Positions 39,209 through 49,493 of a DNA stretch of 64,000 nt are shown here, in pieces. The stretch comes from an uncultured Paracoccaceae bacterium. Its GTDB lineage: Bacteria > Pseudomonadota > Alphaproteobacteria > Rhodobacterales > Rhodobacteraceae. How positions within the stretch are numbered: position 1 is the first letter of the stretch; each line of letters starts with the position of its first letter. Position numbers and translations under genes: made by a program. The notes below the pieces were generated by a model. That model saw nothing but the letters and a program-made list of their open reading frames with translations, did no database searches and had not been told where the DNA came from. The stretch lies in the NCBI GenBank assembly GCA_905182165.1, contig CAJJAK010000011.1, positions 1 to 64,000 on the forward strand, in the 5' to 3' direction.

Positions 39209-40051
39209 ATTTGCACCTCTAAGGCATACTTTGCTCTCCGTTTTGCTGCAATAAAACCATGTTTGGGTGCGAATAAGAAAACCAAAATGAAGATTAATGT
39301 TTGTAAAGAAACAATTAATCCACCAGTGGCCCCATCAACAAAAAAGCTAAGGTAAGCTCCCGTGAAGCTCGTAATTGAACCTATTAAGACACTTAAGACT
39401 AGCAATCGTGGAAATCTATCTGTCAGTAAGTAGGCAGTGGCGCCAGGTGTAACTACCATAGCAATAACGAGGAAGGCGCCAACTGTCTGCAACGCAGCTA
39501 CACAGGAAGCTGAAAGCAAGGTAAAAAATAGCAGTTTCAATCGGTCAGGATTTAAACCAATAGAACGTGCATGGTTTTCATCAAAAAATGTGACCATCAG
39601 ATCTTTCCACTTAGCGATTAAGATTATTAATGAAACAAAACCAATTATAGCTAGTTGTAGGGTATCATATGGTGTGATGGCTAAAATATTTCCCATTGTT
39701 ATAGTTTGAATACTTACTGACATGGGATAAAGAGAAACCATAAAGAGACCCAACCCAAAGAATGATGTAAAAATTAGTCCAATAATCGCATCCTCTTTCA
39801 GGCCAGTACGCTGATTTAGAAAAAGCATCTTTCTCTTGGGGAGAATAACCTAAATCAAAAGGCAATCCAAGCATGTAAGCTCCTGCTACACCAGGAACAA
39901 TTGAGTGGCTTAGGGCATCTCCAATTAGCGACCAACCTTTCAACATTAAATATGCTGATAAAAAAGCACATACTCCACCAACTAAGGAGCTTACCCACAT
40001 GGCGTTAAACATGTAAGTATAGGAAAATGGCAAGAGTAGAATCTCAAACAT
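39205..40051 (-). CDS. sitC: Manganese/iron/zinc ABC transporter permease, SitC (frameshift and short internal gap)
   Basis: An ABC-3 permease starting [19 protein letters not shown], with [17 protein letters not shown]. After LGLPFDLG the expected glycine/alanine-rich helix is missing: the sequence passes directly, through a frame change near 39830, to [17 protein letters not shown]. About 15 residues appear to be lost there, so this is more than a simple one-base error. The rest ([20 protein letters not shown]) is normal. Its start overlaps the sitB end. Confidence 0.85.
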
Positions 40052-40903
40052 CATCTTTTGTCTTTTTATCATTGTCATAGAGTACGAATGGGCGTTCATC
40101 GTCAGTTATAACGGTGATTTCACGCTTATCATCATCGTCATGTAGATCTGACCCACCCAAAACGAAGTGGCGTAGAACACCACCAAATGCTAATTCTAGA
40201 TTTTCTCTGGTGAATGTTGTATCTGTTGGACCATGTGCAAGCACTGTTTGCTTAACTAGAATGGATCTGTCACAGAACTCTGGAACTGATCCTAAATTAT
40301 GAGTTGAAACCAACATTACCCGACCTTCATCCCTCATTTCGCGCAATAATCTTATAATTGCATCTTCCGTCTGAACATCAACACCAGTAAATGGTTCATC
40401 TAATAAAATAACCTTACCATTTTGTGCTAACGCGCGGGCAAGGAATACACGTTTGCGTTGGCCGCCTGATAATTCACCAATTTGATGTTTGCGAAACTCA
40501 ACCATATTGACGCGTTCTAGTGCAATTGTTACCGCCTGGTGATCCGTTATTTTTGGATTTCTTAGAAATCCCATATAGCCATATCGCCCCATCATAACTA
40601 CATCTTCAACTAAAACTGGAAAGCTCCAATCTACCTCTTCCGCCTGTGGCACGTAGGCTACTATATTTTTCTTTAATGCGGCCTTTACTGACAGTCCCAA
40701 GATACTGATCTCACCTGTCGCAGCAGGTATAAAACCCATTAATGATTAAATAAAGTTGACTTTCCCGCACCATTTACTCCAACTAATGCAGTAATTGTTC
40801 CCGTTGGTATCTCAAAACTTGCATTCCGTAATGCAGTGTGTCCGTTACGGTAAGTTACAGTCACATTTTTTACAATTATTCCTGAACTTAAGTTATTTTC
40901 CAC
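40044..40903 (-). CDS. sitB: Manganese/iron/zinc ABC transporter ATPase, SitB (one frameshift)
   Basis: An ATPase partner of SitCD. The Walker A motif [12 protein letters not shown] lies in the 5' segment and is followed by a break near 40737. [11 protein letters not shown], the signature [15 protein letters not shown], Walker [13 protein letters not shown] and the STHNL switch His follow. The best in-frame start is a GTG at 40903. The C-terminus has an acidic tail ([11 protein letters not shown]). Length is about 286 residues. Confidence 0.87.
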
Positions 40904-40939
40904 ATTAAAAATTTTGATACCCCTAAATTAAGTTTAACT

Positions 40940-41849
40940 TCATTGATTGGTTAAAGCATTCGCAATGGTCTCAGTTGTTACCCTTAAAAGGTCTAGATAA
41001 GTAGGAACAGGGCCATCTGATTCAGTTAAGCTATCAACATATAGCATCCCACCATAAGTAGCTCCAGTTTCGCGAGCTACCTGTTTTGCTGGCGCCTGTG
41101 ATACAGTGCTTTCACAAAATACAGCTGAGATTTTATTTTCACGGATGCTATCAATGACTTTACGCACTTGTTGTGGGGTACCTTGAGCATCTGCATTTAT
41201 TGGCCAGAGATAAAGCTCTTTCATTTTAAAATCGCGAATTAAGTAACTAAAGGCTCCCTCACAGGTTACGAGCCAACGCTGCTCTTCTGGGATAGCCATA
41301 ATTTTAGTTTTTAATGGTAAAATTGTTTCTGAAATTTTCTTTTTATAGATTTTCAGAATTTGTGCGATAAGTTGCTGCATTTTTTGGATCATGCGTTATG
41401 AATGCATCTCGTATATTATCTATGTATATTAGGGCACTCGTAATGCTCATCCAGGCGTGAGGATTTGGCTTTCCTGTATACTCACCTTCCGTAATGCTCA
41501 TAGGTGAAATACCATTGCTTAGAGTGACGCTAGGGACTTCTGATAGATTTGAAAAAAATTGTTTGAACCATAATTCTAAATTCAATCCATTCCATAAAAT
41601 TAAATCGGCATCTTGAGCTTTGATAATATCGCGAGGAGTGGGCTGGTAACCATGTATTTCGGCGCCTGCTTTTGTAATTGATTCTACTATAGCAACGTCT
41701 CCTGCAACATTTTTTGCCATATCTGCAATGACAGTGAATATAGTGACGGCTTTAAATTTTTTCGCGTTTGTAATTGATGATCCGCTTATTAATAAAAAAA
41801 GAGTGAAGAAAGTAATTAAAATTCGATTATTTGGAAAAAATTTGTTCAT
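40940..41849 (-). CDS. sitA: Metal-ABC transporter substrate-binding protein, SitA (one frameshift)
   Basis: A ZnuA/PsaA-like periplasmic protein with a Sec signal peptide (NNRILITFFTLFLLISGSS). Metal ligands are recognisable: AEIHGYQPTPRD (His), PHAWMS (His), CESTVSQ (Glu) and the C-terminal VDSLTESDGP (Asp). The frame breaks near 41350; joined length is about 303 residues. There is no His-rich loop, which favours Mn/Fe over Zn. The ATG at 41849 has an AAGGA box nine bases upstream, and a Fur/Mur-like box lies 70 bases before it. Confidence 0.88.
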
Positions 41850-41918
41850 TAACAGATCATCCTTCAGGCAGTTAGTTTTACTTAATTTTAGATATAAGAC
41901 ACTATAATTATTGTCAAT

Positions 41919-41937
41919 GAAAATGATAATCATTCTC
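41919..41937. promoter_or_regulatory. Fur/Mur-type box upstream of sitABCD
   Basis: GAAAATGATAATCATTCTC matches the classical 19-base Fur consensus (GATAATGATAATCATTATC) at 17 of 19 positions. It is placed to control sitA. It could also influence the divergent amine dehydrogenase gene, whose start is 115 bases away. In alphaproteobacteria the Fur homologue Mur senses manganese and represses sit operons, so metal-responsive repression is expected. Confidence 0.8.
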
Positions 41938-42051
41938 AACTAGATAATTTTATTTAATAAAATTGGTTATTTAATATCTGTATTATTGTTTGTTAATTTA
42001 AAAATATCCGTTTATTAGAATATGTTAATACTTTATCTTTAAGGAGACTAA

Positions 42052-44115
42052 TTGGCCCGTGATCCAAAATACGATATTTTGTTTGAACCAGTTAAAATTG
42101 GACCAGTCCAAACTCGCAACAGATTTTATCAAGTTCCTCATTGTAGTGGTATGGGATATCGCTATCCAAATGCTGAGGCCAGAATGCGTGGAATAAAAGC
42201 GGAGGGTGGATGGGGCGTTGTTTCAACTCAAGAAACTGAAATTCATCCAACATCTGATCTTTCTCCGGCAAATGAGGCGCGTCTTTGGGATGACAGTGAT
42301 ATCCCCAATTTAAAACTTATGTCAGATGCTGTTCATGCTCATGATAGCTTGGCTGCGATTCAATTGGTACACGGAGGAATTAATGCGCCTAACCGGTATT
42401 CACGCCTCTCGCCGATGTCACCGTCCCATGCCGCTTTGTCAAATAATGATCCTTATCAAGCACGTGAAATGGACAAAGCGGATATAAAAGCTTTTCGAGG
42501 CTGGCACGTAGATGCAGCGAAACGTGCAAAAAAAGCAGGTTTTGATATAATTTATGTTTATGCTGGGCATGATATGACGTTGTTGCAGCGGTATTGAGTT
42601 GCGGTTCATAGAGCTGATGAATATGGTGGTTCTTTTGAAAATCGTCTTAGATTATTCAGAGAAGTTATTGAGGATACTAAATTGGCAGTTGGTGACACTT
42701 GTGCAGTTGCTGTTCGCTTGGCTGTGGATGAATTGATGGGCGCTAAAGGCTTTCGTCACGAAATCGAGGGCAAAGATATCATCGAGGCGCTTGCTGAAGA
42801 ACCTGACTTATGGGACGTGAATTTGGCTGATTGGTCTAACGATAGTCAAACATCAAGATTTGCTAAAGAAGGCTATCAAGAACCTTATACTGCTTTTGTA
42901 AAATCGGTCACGACTAAGCCAGTGGTTGGGGTAGGGCGTTATACCTCTCCCGATAAAATGGTAGATTTAATTAAAAAAAACCATATGGACCTGATAGGAG
43001 CTGCTAGACCCTCAATAGCAGATCCATTCTTACCATTAAAAATTAGAGAAGGTCGTCTTGAAGAAATTAGGGAGTGCATTGGGTGCAATATTTGTGTGAG
43101 TGGCGACAATACGAATAGTCCAATGCGGTGCACACAAAATCCAACTGTTGGCGAGGAGTGGAGGCGTAACTGGCATCCAGAAATATTACCAAATACGCCT
43201 TCATCGAAGAAATATCTTATTATTGGTGGAGGACCGTCGGGTTTGGAGGCGGCAACTTCATTAATTAAGAGTGGAAATGATGTCGTTTTAGCAGATGGAG
43301 CTAATTACTGGGGCGGTAGAGTGACACTTGAAAGCAAATTGCCCGGTTTGGCGGAATGGGCAAGAGTTAGGGATTGGCGAATGTGGCAACTCCAACAAGT
43401 ATCAAACGCAAATCTATATCTTAACAGTCAACTATCTTCAGAAGATATTTTAAGTTATGGAATAGAAAATATTGTTTTAGCAACAGGTGCTAGTTGGCGT
43501 TCTGATGGCGTTGGACGAGTGCACAGGCAATCCCTAAAATATCTTAATAATGATAGAAACTTCACTCCAGATGACATCATGATGGGTAAGCTTTCGAACG
43601 ATAAATCGACTGGTCCTATAGTGATATTTGATGATGATCGATTTTACATGGGAAGTATTGTTGCAGAAGTGGCAATAAATACAGGTCGTAAAGTAGTTTT
43701 TGTGACCTCAACACCCAATGTTGCAGCCTGGTCTGAAAATACTTTAGAACAAGGACGCATCCAAAGCCGATTAATTAAATTGGGTGTTGAGATAATAGCC
43801 TCACACGAACTTTTTGATCAGCAAAATGATAGGTTACATATCGCTTGTTCTTATTCAGGTAATACTCGGGAAATTCATTGTGATACGTTAATATTGGTAA
43901 CTTCACGTCTACCAAATGATCTATTATGGAAAGAGTTACTGGCCAAAAAAGAAGATTGGAGTGATGCGGGAATTAACACTGTAACACGTATCGGTGATTG
44001 TTTACAGCCGGGATTAATCGCAATGGCCGTTCAATCAGGTCATAATTATGTAAGAGAAATTATTGATAACAACTCGAACGCATTTAGACGCGAAGACCAA
44101 AACTTTGCTAGGTAA
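42052..44115 (+). CDS. Dimethylamine/trimethylamine dehydrogenase-family flavoprotein with in-frame stop
   Basis: An Old-Yellow-Enzyme barrel fused to a 4Fe-4S and ADP-binding domain, 687 residues. Start TTG with an AAGGAGA box. TRNRFYQVPHCSGMGYRYP holds Cys31, the expected site of 6-S-cysteinyl FMN. ECIGCNIC with a distal Cys (C342, C345, C348, C360) is the cluster, and IIGGGPSGLEAA starts the ADP-binding unit. The enzyme demethylates di- or trimethylamine, or deaminates a related amine such as histamine. A TGA at 42595 interrupts the frame where the family has the L-S-x-R-Y-N segment; about six bases are also missing there. Reading frame and homology continue directly afterwards. Confidence 0.87.
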
Positions 44116-44124
44116 TTATATAAG

Positions 44125-44742
44125 TTATTTTGTTTTTAACCTAAACCAACAGTAGATAAATTGCTGAGAAGTTTCAAAAGGTGTTTGGTGTAGGTTAATT
44201 TCACTTCCAAGAAGTTGAAAATCATTGCCTAACTCTTCTGCCAGGCTCTGTTCACTATATTTCACCGTATCTAAGCCACTGCATTTATCTGGCCCATTTT
44301 TACTGTAATGCCTAATAATCTCACTTGCAATAGGCTGCAGTTTTTCCCAGTTGTCTTTATATTTTTTACTCAAAGAACTTTTATAAAGAAAATGTAATAC
44401 TGGACCATCATGCCATAAATCAAATTGATTTTCTCTGGTTGTGATTGTTGAAATATCACCAATTTCTATAAAAATTGTACGTCCCAGCTTTCCAAGTCTT
44501 TTTAACGTTTGTTTAATTGCCTCATCAGAAATATCGAGTAAAGTTAAATTGCTGTAATCTAAAGAAACAAGGTCATCCACTAATGTTGACCTTCCAGCAC
44601 CAATATCAACTAGTGCTTGGTCTTTTCTGGGACAATACTTCTTAATTAGTTCTAAGGAAATTTCTAAGTGGTTGCTGTACCAACTTACAGCATCAATCTT
44701 TTTGGTTTTATAAACATTATTCCAGAATGTATCTCTACTCAT
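44125..44742 (-). CDS. Class I SAM-dependent methyltransferase
   Basis: A 205-residue methyltransferase. Motif I is VDIGAGRSTLVDDLV near residue 45, with LTLLDIS (SAM ribose Asp) next, and FDLWHDGPVLHFL. The segment KNGPDKCSGLDTVKYS is typical of a small proteobacterial family often annotated as thiopurine/tellurite-like methyltransferase. The substrate is unknown. Its ATG overlaps the last codons of the upstream membrane hydroxylase, so the two are co-translated and may act on the same molecule. Confidence 0.82.
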   Translation of the reverse strand: MSRDTFWNNVYKTKKIDAVSWYSNHLEISLELIKKYCPRKDQALVDIGAGRSTLVDDLVSLDYSNLTLLDISDEAIKQTLKRLGKLGRTIFIEIGDISTITTRENQFDLWHDGPVLHFLYKSSLSKKYKDNWEKLQPIASEIIRHYSKNGPDKCSGLDTVKYSEQSLAEELGNDFQLLGSEINLHQTPFETSQQFIYCWFRLKTK

Positions 44743-45707
44743 TATTTTTACTCATTTTCTTTTTTCTTGCCCGAGTGTCTTCGGTAGCCTTTACAGAGCC
44801 GTTGTGAAAAGTTCCAAACCAGCGATCCCAGGGCATTTCTTGATTTCCATAATTACATTCATAATATCTATGATGGAGCTGATGATAAAAAGTTCCAAGA
44901 GCCAATTTTTTCTTATCTTTTATCAGTAAATCTTCATAGCCTGCATGTGTCATAGCGGCACCAGGACCATTATAAATGACATGATAAATAACATGTATTG
45001 GATGGGAAGCGATTACCCAATGAATGCAGATGGAGGATAGGTAAAAAAGGTGCTCTACTGGATGCATTGATAGGCCTGACCACGGACCAATATTAATATT
45101 TCTATGATGCAAAGAGTGGTACCGCTTATAAAAAAATGGAAAATGAATTAAGATTATCCAGTAGAAATGAAACGCTGACCAAACTGGTAAAAGTATTAAC
45201 ATGCCAACAAACCATAAAGGATTATTGCTAAAACTATTTACAGGAGTATACTCGTTAGCCATTAACCAAATTGTTACCACATGAAAGGCAGTAATGAGAA
45301 ATACACCACTTGTGAGAGACCAAAACATGTTATCTTTTACTTGGTCTGAAAATAAAAAATTCCTATTATTTTTGGTCAAACCTCGTTTATCAAATTTTAG
45401 CTTGTTGCCTTGATTTTTTCAAGATTGAGTTGCCCTTCTTCCAACTGATAAGACTCTATTAATTTATAAAATAAGTTTTTAGAATCCAACTATAATGAAA
45501 ATTCTTAGCTTCCTCCAAAGAGGGGTAAACGAAGAACCATAATGCGGTTGCTGCAATAACCATAAGCACTCGCTCTGATAATGAAAGCCAGTTTTTATGA
45601 AACCATTTTAATAGAAATATTGGTTCATTAAGGTGAGTGAATGGTGATGGATCTGCCAAGGGCAAATCTGGATGATAATTCCATTCTTTTGATTTATTTT
45701 CATTCAT
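44735..45707 (-). CDS. Fatty acid hydroxylase/sterol desaturase-family membrane protein (two frameshifts)
   Basis: A non-heme diiron membrane hydroxylase of about 320 residues. The histidine clusters are HFYWIILIH, RYHSLHHRN, HPVEH and YHQLHHRYYECNYGN. The N-terminal part (YHPDLPLADPSPF, SERVLMVIAA) sits in a different frame and reaches the body through a short bridge (YKLIESYQLEEGQLNLE) after breaks near 45460 and 45385. Family members hydroxylate lipids or sterol-like molecules. It is coupled to the downstream methyltransferase. Confidence 0.84.
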
Positions 45708-45838
45708 AATGGTACCAGTAAAAAAGCTAGATACTTAAGAGTATATTTTGCGTTAACTTATTTTATTTAATACTAGCGACAAGATATGTCGTTATTTATA
45801 ATTTAACACCTTATTTTGAACCTTTGCTAATACAAATT

Positions 45839-46342
45839 TTAATCATGAGAGATTTTGTCTTGCCCATCGATCCGGACATAATCCTCACTAGCTCCAAACT
45901 GCTCACCTTTTTTAAGCAAACCCGCACCAGGTATGAAATTGACTTCTAAGCGTATGCCATCAGGATCCTCAAATAAAACATAATAATAACCTGGCGCCCA
46001 ATCTCTTTCCTCTGGTCCACGAATGATTTTAGCACCCAACTCAGCTGCTAATATTGCTGTCTTATCAACGTCATTCTGTGATCTTGCTCGGAGGCATAGG
46101 TGATGTAATCCAACACGATATTGCTCGAAGCGTTCATCCAAGAATTCAGGATCACATTTGCGAATACCAATCGCTGTTCGGGCGCCGACATGATAGCAAA
46201 AGTCGGCTCCATCATGAACTAAAGACATACCAAATTGAGGTAAAAGGCCACTGTAGAAACTACGTGCTTTTTCAAATTGGCTGACCGTCAAAATTACGTG
46301 CGCCATTCCATTTATTCCAATTTGATTATTTTCCTCAGTCAT
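45839..46342 (-). CDS. VOC-family (glyoxalase/dioxygenase fold) protein
   Basis: A 167-residue vicinal-oxygen-chelate protein with two paired beta-alpha-beta-beta-beta units. HVILTVSQFEKARSFYSGLL starts the first and HHLCLRARSQNDVDK the second. The closing motif YYYVLFEDPDGIRLEV carries the metal-ligand Glu. His14, a His in HHLC and that Glu could bind a metal. The reaction is unknown. It overlaps the glutathione transferase gene by four bases, so they form an operon, which suits a thiol-linked detoxification role. Confidence 0.82.
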   Translation of the reverse strand: MTEENNQIGINGMAHVILTVSQFEKARSFYSGLLPQFGMSLVHDGADFCYHVGARTAIGIRKCDPEFLDERFEQYRVGLHHLCLRARSQNDVDKTAILAAELGAKIIRGPEERDWAPGYYYVLFEDPDGIRLEVNFIPGAGLLKKGEQFGASEDYVRIDGQDKISHD

Positions 46343-46999
46343 GTTGTTGTCATCGCACTACCAAAAGACTTAACGGCATCTGCACGACCTGGTGAAGGAG
46401 GGATATTTAAACCCCGATCACAGGCGGGTCGAGTGCGCATTTGCTCCATCCATCGTTCAAGTTCCTTTAAACCATCAGTTGGAACGCGCGCCCAGCGATG
46501 GCTTCGTATCCACGACCAATTAGAAATATCAGCAATGGAGAAATCATCTGTTAACCAAGTTCGTCCTTCTAGCCTGATATTTAAGACCTCATATAAACGG
46601 CGAGTTTCATTGTGATAACGGGCTCGGGCATCTGGTACATCAGTGGAAAAGTATCGCTCAAACACTACAGCTTGACCCTGCATCGGTCCAATACCGCTGG
46701 CTTGAAACATAAGCCACTGCATAACTTCTTGGCGCTGGACACCCTTTTTGGGAAGTAGTTCGCCTGTTTTCTCAGCTAAATAAAATAGAATAGCATTTGA
46801 ATCAAAAATAATGATTAACACCATCATGATCTACGATAACGGGGATGCGTCCATTCGGATTCATTTTAAGAAAAGGAGGTTTGTGCTGATCACCGGCAGC
46901 TAAGTCAACATTTTTAACTGTGTAATCCAGTGAGAGTTCTTCAAGAACCATTGCGGCTTTCCAGCCATTTGGCGTTGGGGAAGTATATAAGTCTATCAT
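46339..46999 (-). CDS. Glutathione S-transferase (one frameshift)
   Basis: A GST of about 220 residues. The thioredoxin-like N-domain (MIDLYTSPTPNGWKAAMVLEE, then NPNGRIPVIVDHDG) breaks near 46810. The expected E/D-S motif, DSNAILFYLAEKTG, opens the next frame, followed by the all-helical C-domain (FSIADISNWSWI). It resembles the YfcG/Ure2p-like nu-class. The gene is more GC-rich than much of the window. It is coupled to the VOC protein. Confidence 0.87.
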
Positions 47000-47092
47000 T
47001 ATAATTACCTACCTTTTTTAACTGGACAAAATCTTAAGTAACATGACACATTTGGAGAAATGATCAACGATCAAATATTGGAGGTTTTCACC

Positions 47093-47725
47093 ATGACTGA
47101 AATCAAATGGTATTTTGATTTTATATCGCCTTTTGCATATTTACAGATGGCGCAATTTTCTAAATTACCTAACAGTATCAAGATTAAACCAATTCCGGTT
47201 GTTTTTGGGGGATTGTTAGCTAGCTGGGGTCAGCTCGGACCAGCTGAAATCCCTCCAAAGCGGCAATTTGTTTATCGTTTCTTTCAATGGAATGCTGATC
47301 GTTTAGGTGTTCCATTTAAAATGCCAGCACGTCATCCATTTAATCCACTCTCGTCACTTAGACTTTGTATTGCGTCGGGAGGAAAAATAGAACAAGTGCG
47401 CGCGGTTTATGATTTAATATATGGGCAAGGCATTCAACCGGATACTCCAGAAGGTCTTCAAAAAATGGCACAGGTATTAGAAGTTGCAAATCCAGAATTA
47501 ATTATAAAGAATTCTGAGATAAAGGAGATACTTCGTAGTAACACTGAAAATGCAGTGAAGGACGGTGTTTTTGGTGTACCTAGCTTTGTAGTAAACGGGG
47601 AAGTATTTTGGGGTGGTGACTCGACTGATATGATGCTTGATTTTTTTAACAACCCTAACCTTTTCCAGACACCTGAAATGAAGAGAATTTCTGAAATGCC
47701 AATGGGTGTAATACGAAATAAATAA
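47093..47725 (+). CDS. DsbA-family 2-hydroxychromene-2-carboxylate isomerase-like protein
   Basis: A 210-residue thioredoxin-fold protein. WYFDFISPFAYLQMAQ carries the Ser of the kappa-GST-like active site, KMPARHPFNPLSSLRL follows, and GVFGVPSFVVNGEVFWGGD is the C-terminal thioredoxin half with the cis-Pro. This pattern is typical of 2-hydroxychromene-2-carboxylate isomerases, glutathione-dependent enzymes of aromatic degradation. The start is set at 47093 by a GGAGG box. It is divergent from the GST gene, which also uses glutathione. The frame is intact. Confidence 0.88.
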   Translation: MTEIKWYFDFISPFAYLQMAQFSKLPNSIKIKPIPVVFGGLLASWGQLGPAEIPPKRQFVYRFFQWNADRLGVPFKMPARHPFNPLSSLRLCIASGGKIEQVRAVYDLIYGQGIQPDTPEGLQKMAQVLEVANPELIIKNSEIKEILRSNTENAVKDGVFGVPSFVVNGEVFWGGDSTDMMLDFFNNPNLFQTPEMKRISEMPMGVIRNK

Positions 47726-47898
47726 TTAATAATCTTGTAATATGTATTTTCTCCCTCTGTGAGTTTGATTTGTTACCAATGCATATTTAGTGAGGGCTCA
47801 AGGTTTTAACTTACCATTTGTCCTCTAAACTTAGATTGTAAGAAAAGTCCTTTAATATTTGTTGATTTATCAAAAGTATTATATTTGCCCACCGATTT

Positions 47899-47975
47899 GG
47901 CGAGGTAGCTCAGTTGGTTAGAGCAGCGGAATCATAATCCGGAGGTCGGTGGTTCAAGTCCACTTCTCGCTACCA
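47899..47975 (+). tRNA. tRNA-Met (anticodon CAT)
   Basis: A 77-base cloverleaf. The acceptor stem GGCGAGG pairs with TCTCGCT (G1-U72 wobble, as usual for this tRNA). The D arm is AGCTCAGTTGGTTAGAGC, the anticodon loop holds CAT in GGAATCATAATCC, the T arm contains GGTTCAAGTCC, and CCA is encoded. The layout matches the elongator methionine type rather than the initiator, which normally lacks the 1-72 pair and has three G-C pairs in the anticodon stem. A tRNA-Ile2 (lysidine-modified CAT) is a remote alternative. Confidence 0.93.
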
Positions 47976-48304
47976 AACCGCCTTACCTCTCGTTTTATAA
48001 CGCTCTATACAAAGACTGCCTAGAACAGCCAACCTGTTGAGCTATGAAGTAGCACCCAAACCCTCTGAATGTAGGGTTTTTATTGTGTCTGTATTGATTG
48101 CTTTCTTACTAACGTTATAAACTCGCTAAATTAAGGTTTGACCACAAAATTTTATAATCATTCTTTGAACATTACTTTGTAAACTGTTGCATAATTGACC
48201 GCTGCTGTTGAGTTAGTTAATTAAGCAATTATCCGATATTAACAACAGCTATTATGATTAATATAATTGTAAATAAAACATTAATTATCAGAAGGATGAG
48301 CATC
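47976..48304. other. Gene-free stretch after tRNA-Met
   Basis: About 330 bases with no supportable coding sequence. It contains the tRNA terminator at 48058-48084. A short segment near 48025-48055 has a D-arm-like look on the minus strand but does not fold as a tRNA. The rest is AT-rich and lies downstream of the convergent phzF-like gene. I see no integrase or attachment-site repeat next to the tRNA. Confidence 0.6.
48058..48084 (+). terminator. Rho-independent terminator downstream of tRNA-Met
   Basis: A perfect seven-base stem (AAACCCT / AGGGTTT) with an eight-base loop is followed by TTATT. It is 80 bases after the tRNA CCA end and correctly oriented to end its transcript. The A-run on the other side would also serve the convergent minus-strand gene. 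Confidence 0.75.
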
Positions 48305-49080
48305 TTATATTGATATTGTACCTTTTAAATAGAATTTAGATTTACCTCCAATTTCAACTCTCTGAGGCATTAATTTACAGGATAGTTCTCCTCCTCTTTC
48401 TGAGCACTGATACGTTAAACTGAATTTTATCTAACTGCTTTGCCCAATATGGAATGAGCATAGTATGAGCGGAACCAGTTACAGGATCTTCATTTATAAC
48501 GATTTGAGGCGCAAAGAAACGAGAAACAAAATCCACTTTATCACCGACTGCGCTTATAATCACACCCCTACACTTTAGTTTTGAGATTTTACTAAAGTCA
48601 GGCTTTATAGATTTGATTACAGTTTCACTTTTAAAAATAGCTAAATAGTCATCTTTTCCTTTGAATAAACCTTCAGGTTTTAGAGTTAAGGCTTCATTGA
48701 TTAATTTAGTTATCTTGACAGGTTTTGGTACATCTCTTGGGAAATCAAGAAATATTTTATCGTGATGCTTATAGGATCTTCAAGCCCTATATGCAATCTA
48801 ACAAGATGTTCATCTTTTGCTAAATATTCGTCAAAAAGAACTCGAGACGTTGCAAGAGTTGCGTGTCCACACAAATCAACTTCGGTCATTGGAGTAAACC
48901 ACCTTAATTCATAAGGATATGTATTTAAGTTTACAAAAGCAGTTTCTGCAAGGTTATTTTCCATCGCAATTGATTGCATTTTCTCGTCAGGTAACCATTC
49001 ATATAAAGGGCAAACTGCAGCTGGATTTCCTGTGAATACTTAATCTAATGAAGATGGTGGTAAATCTTTATTTGGTTCAT
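48305..49080 (-). CDS. PhzF-family isomerase/epimerase (multiple frameshifts)
   Basis: A diaminopimelate-epimerase-fold protein of about 258 residues. Visible pieces in order: FTGNPAAVCPLYEWLPDEKM, NNLAETAFVNL (catalytic Glu), TPMTEVDLCGHATLA, then RFFAPQIVINEDPVTGSAHT, and finally ERGGELSCKLMPQRVEIGG. They occupy at least three frames, with an extra in-frame TAA before VFTGNP. The ATG at 49080 is the best start. Family members isomerise small metabolites; the substrate is unknown. This is one of the most fragmented genes in the window, so real decay is possible. Confidence 0.78.
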
Positions 49081-49187
49081 AGATCTCTAGCCCCTCTAGT
49101 TTTATTCGTTCTTATCAATCTTCATCTTCATGTCGAAAGATAAGTGCCGCACCCATCAATTGTTTGGGTTGATTTATTATTTATTTT

Positions 49188-49493
49188 TTAAATTAATTCT
49201 ATCCAAGTTTCGCTAGTTTCTCCGTCAAGACATTCTATTACGGTATTCATGAATTTACTACCTTCGGCTCGGGGTGGTTTTAACATGTAATTTTCATAGT
49301 CCTCTTTATATCTCCACTTTTCCCAAAGATGCCAGACTACCGTTCCAACGTCGCTTTCAGAAAACCCATGTTCTGCTGAAATAAATCCATTCATAGTTTT
49401 TGTATATGGTAATCCTAATTCAGATTTAAGTAACGAAGCCCACGTATCTTTTTTCTCCTTCCTGATAGGAAATTGAATAAGTAATTGAGGCAT
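49188..49493 (-). CDS. Small dimeric alpha/beta-barrel protein, monooxygenase-like
   Basis: A 101-residue protein with alternating strands and helices that resembles antibiotic-biosynthesis-monooxygenase (ABM) and related stress-responsive ferredoxin-like folds. Landmarks are an aromatic-rich middle (VGTVVWHLWEKWRYKEDYENYM) and a closing ETWIELI strand. The exact family is unsure. AAGGAG nine bases before the ATG supports the start. The frame is intact and the gene stands alone. Confidence 0.6.
   Translation of the reverse strand: MPQLLIQFPIRKEKKDTWASLLKSELGLPYTKTMNGFISAEHGFSESDVGTVVWHLWEKWRYKEDYENYMLKPPRAEGSKFMNTVIECLDGETSETWIELI

Noticed and set aside
42595..42597. Selenocysteine at the TGA in the amine dehydrogenase
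   Set aside because: The family has no Sec or catalytic Cys at this place, no SECIS-like hairpin was evident, and bases are missing nearby, so an error or mutation is simpler.
47985..48060. A second tRNA on the minus strand after tRNA-Met
   Set aside because: A D-arm-like string is present, but the D stem does not close and no anticodon or T arm could be formed.
47899..48304. tRNA-Met as an integration site for a mobile element
   Set aside because: No integrase, direct repeat of the tRNA 3' end or phage-like gene occurs in the flanks.
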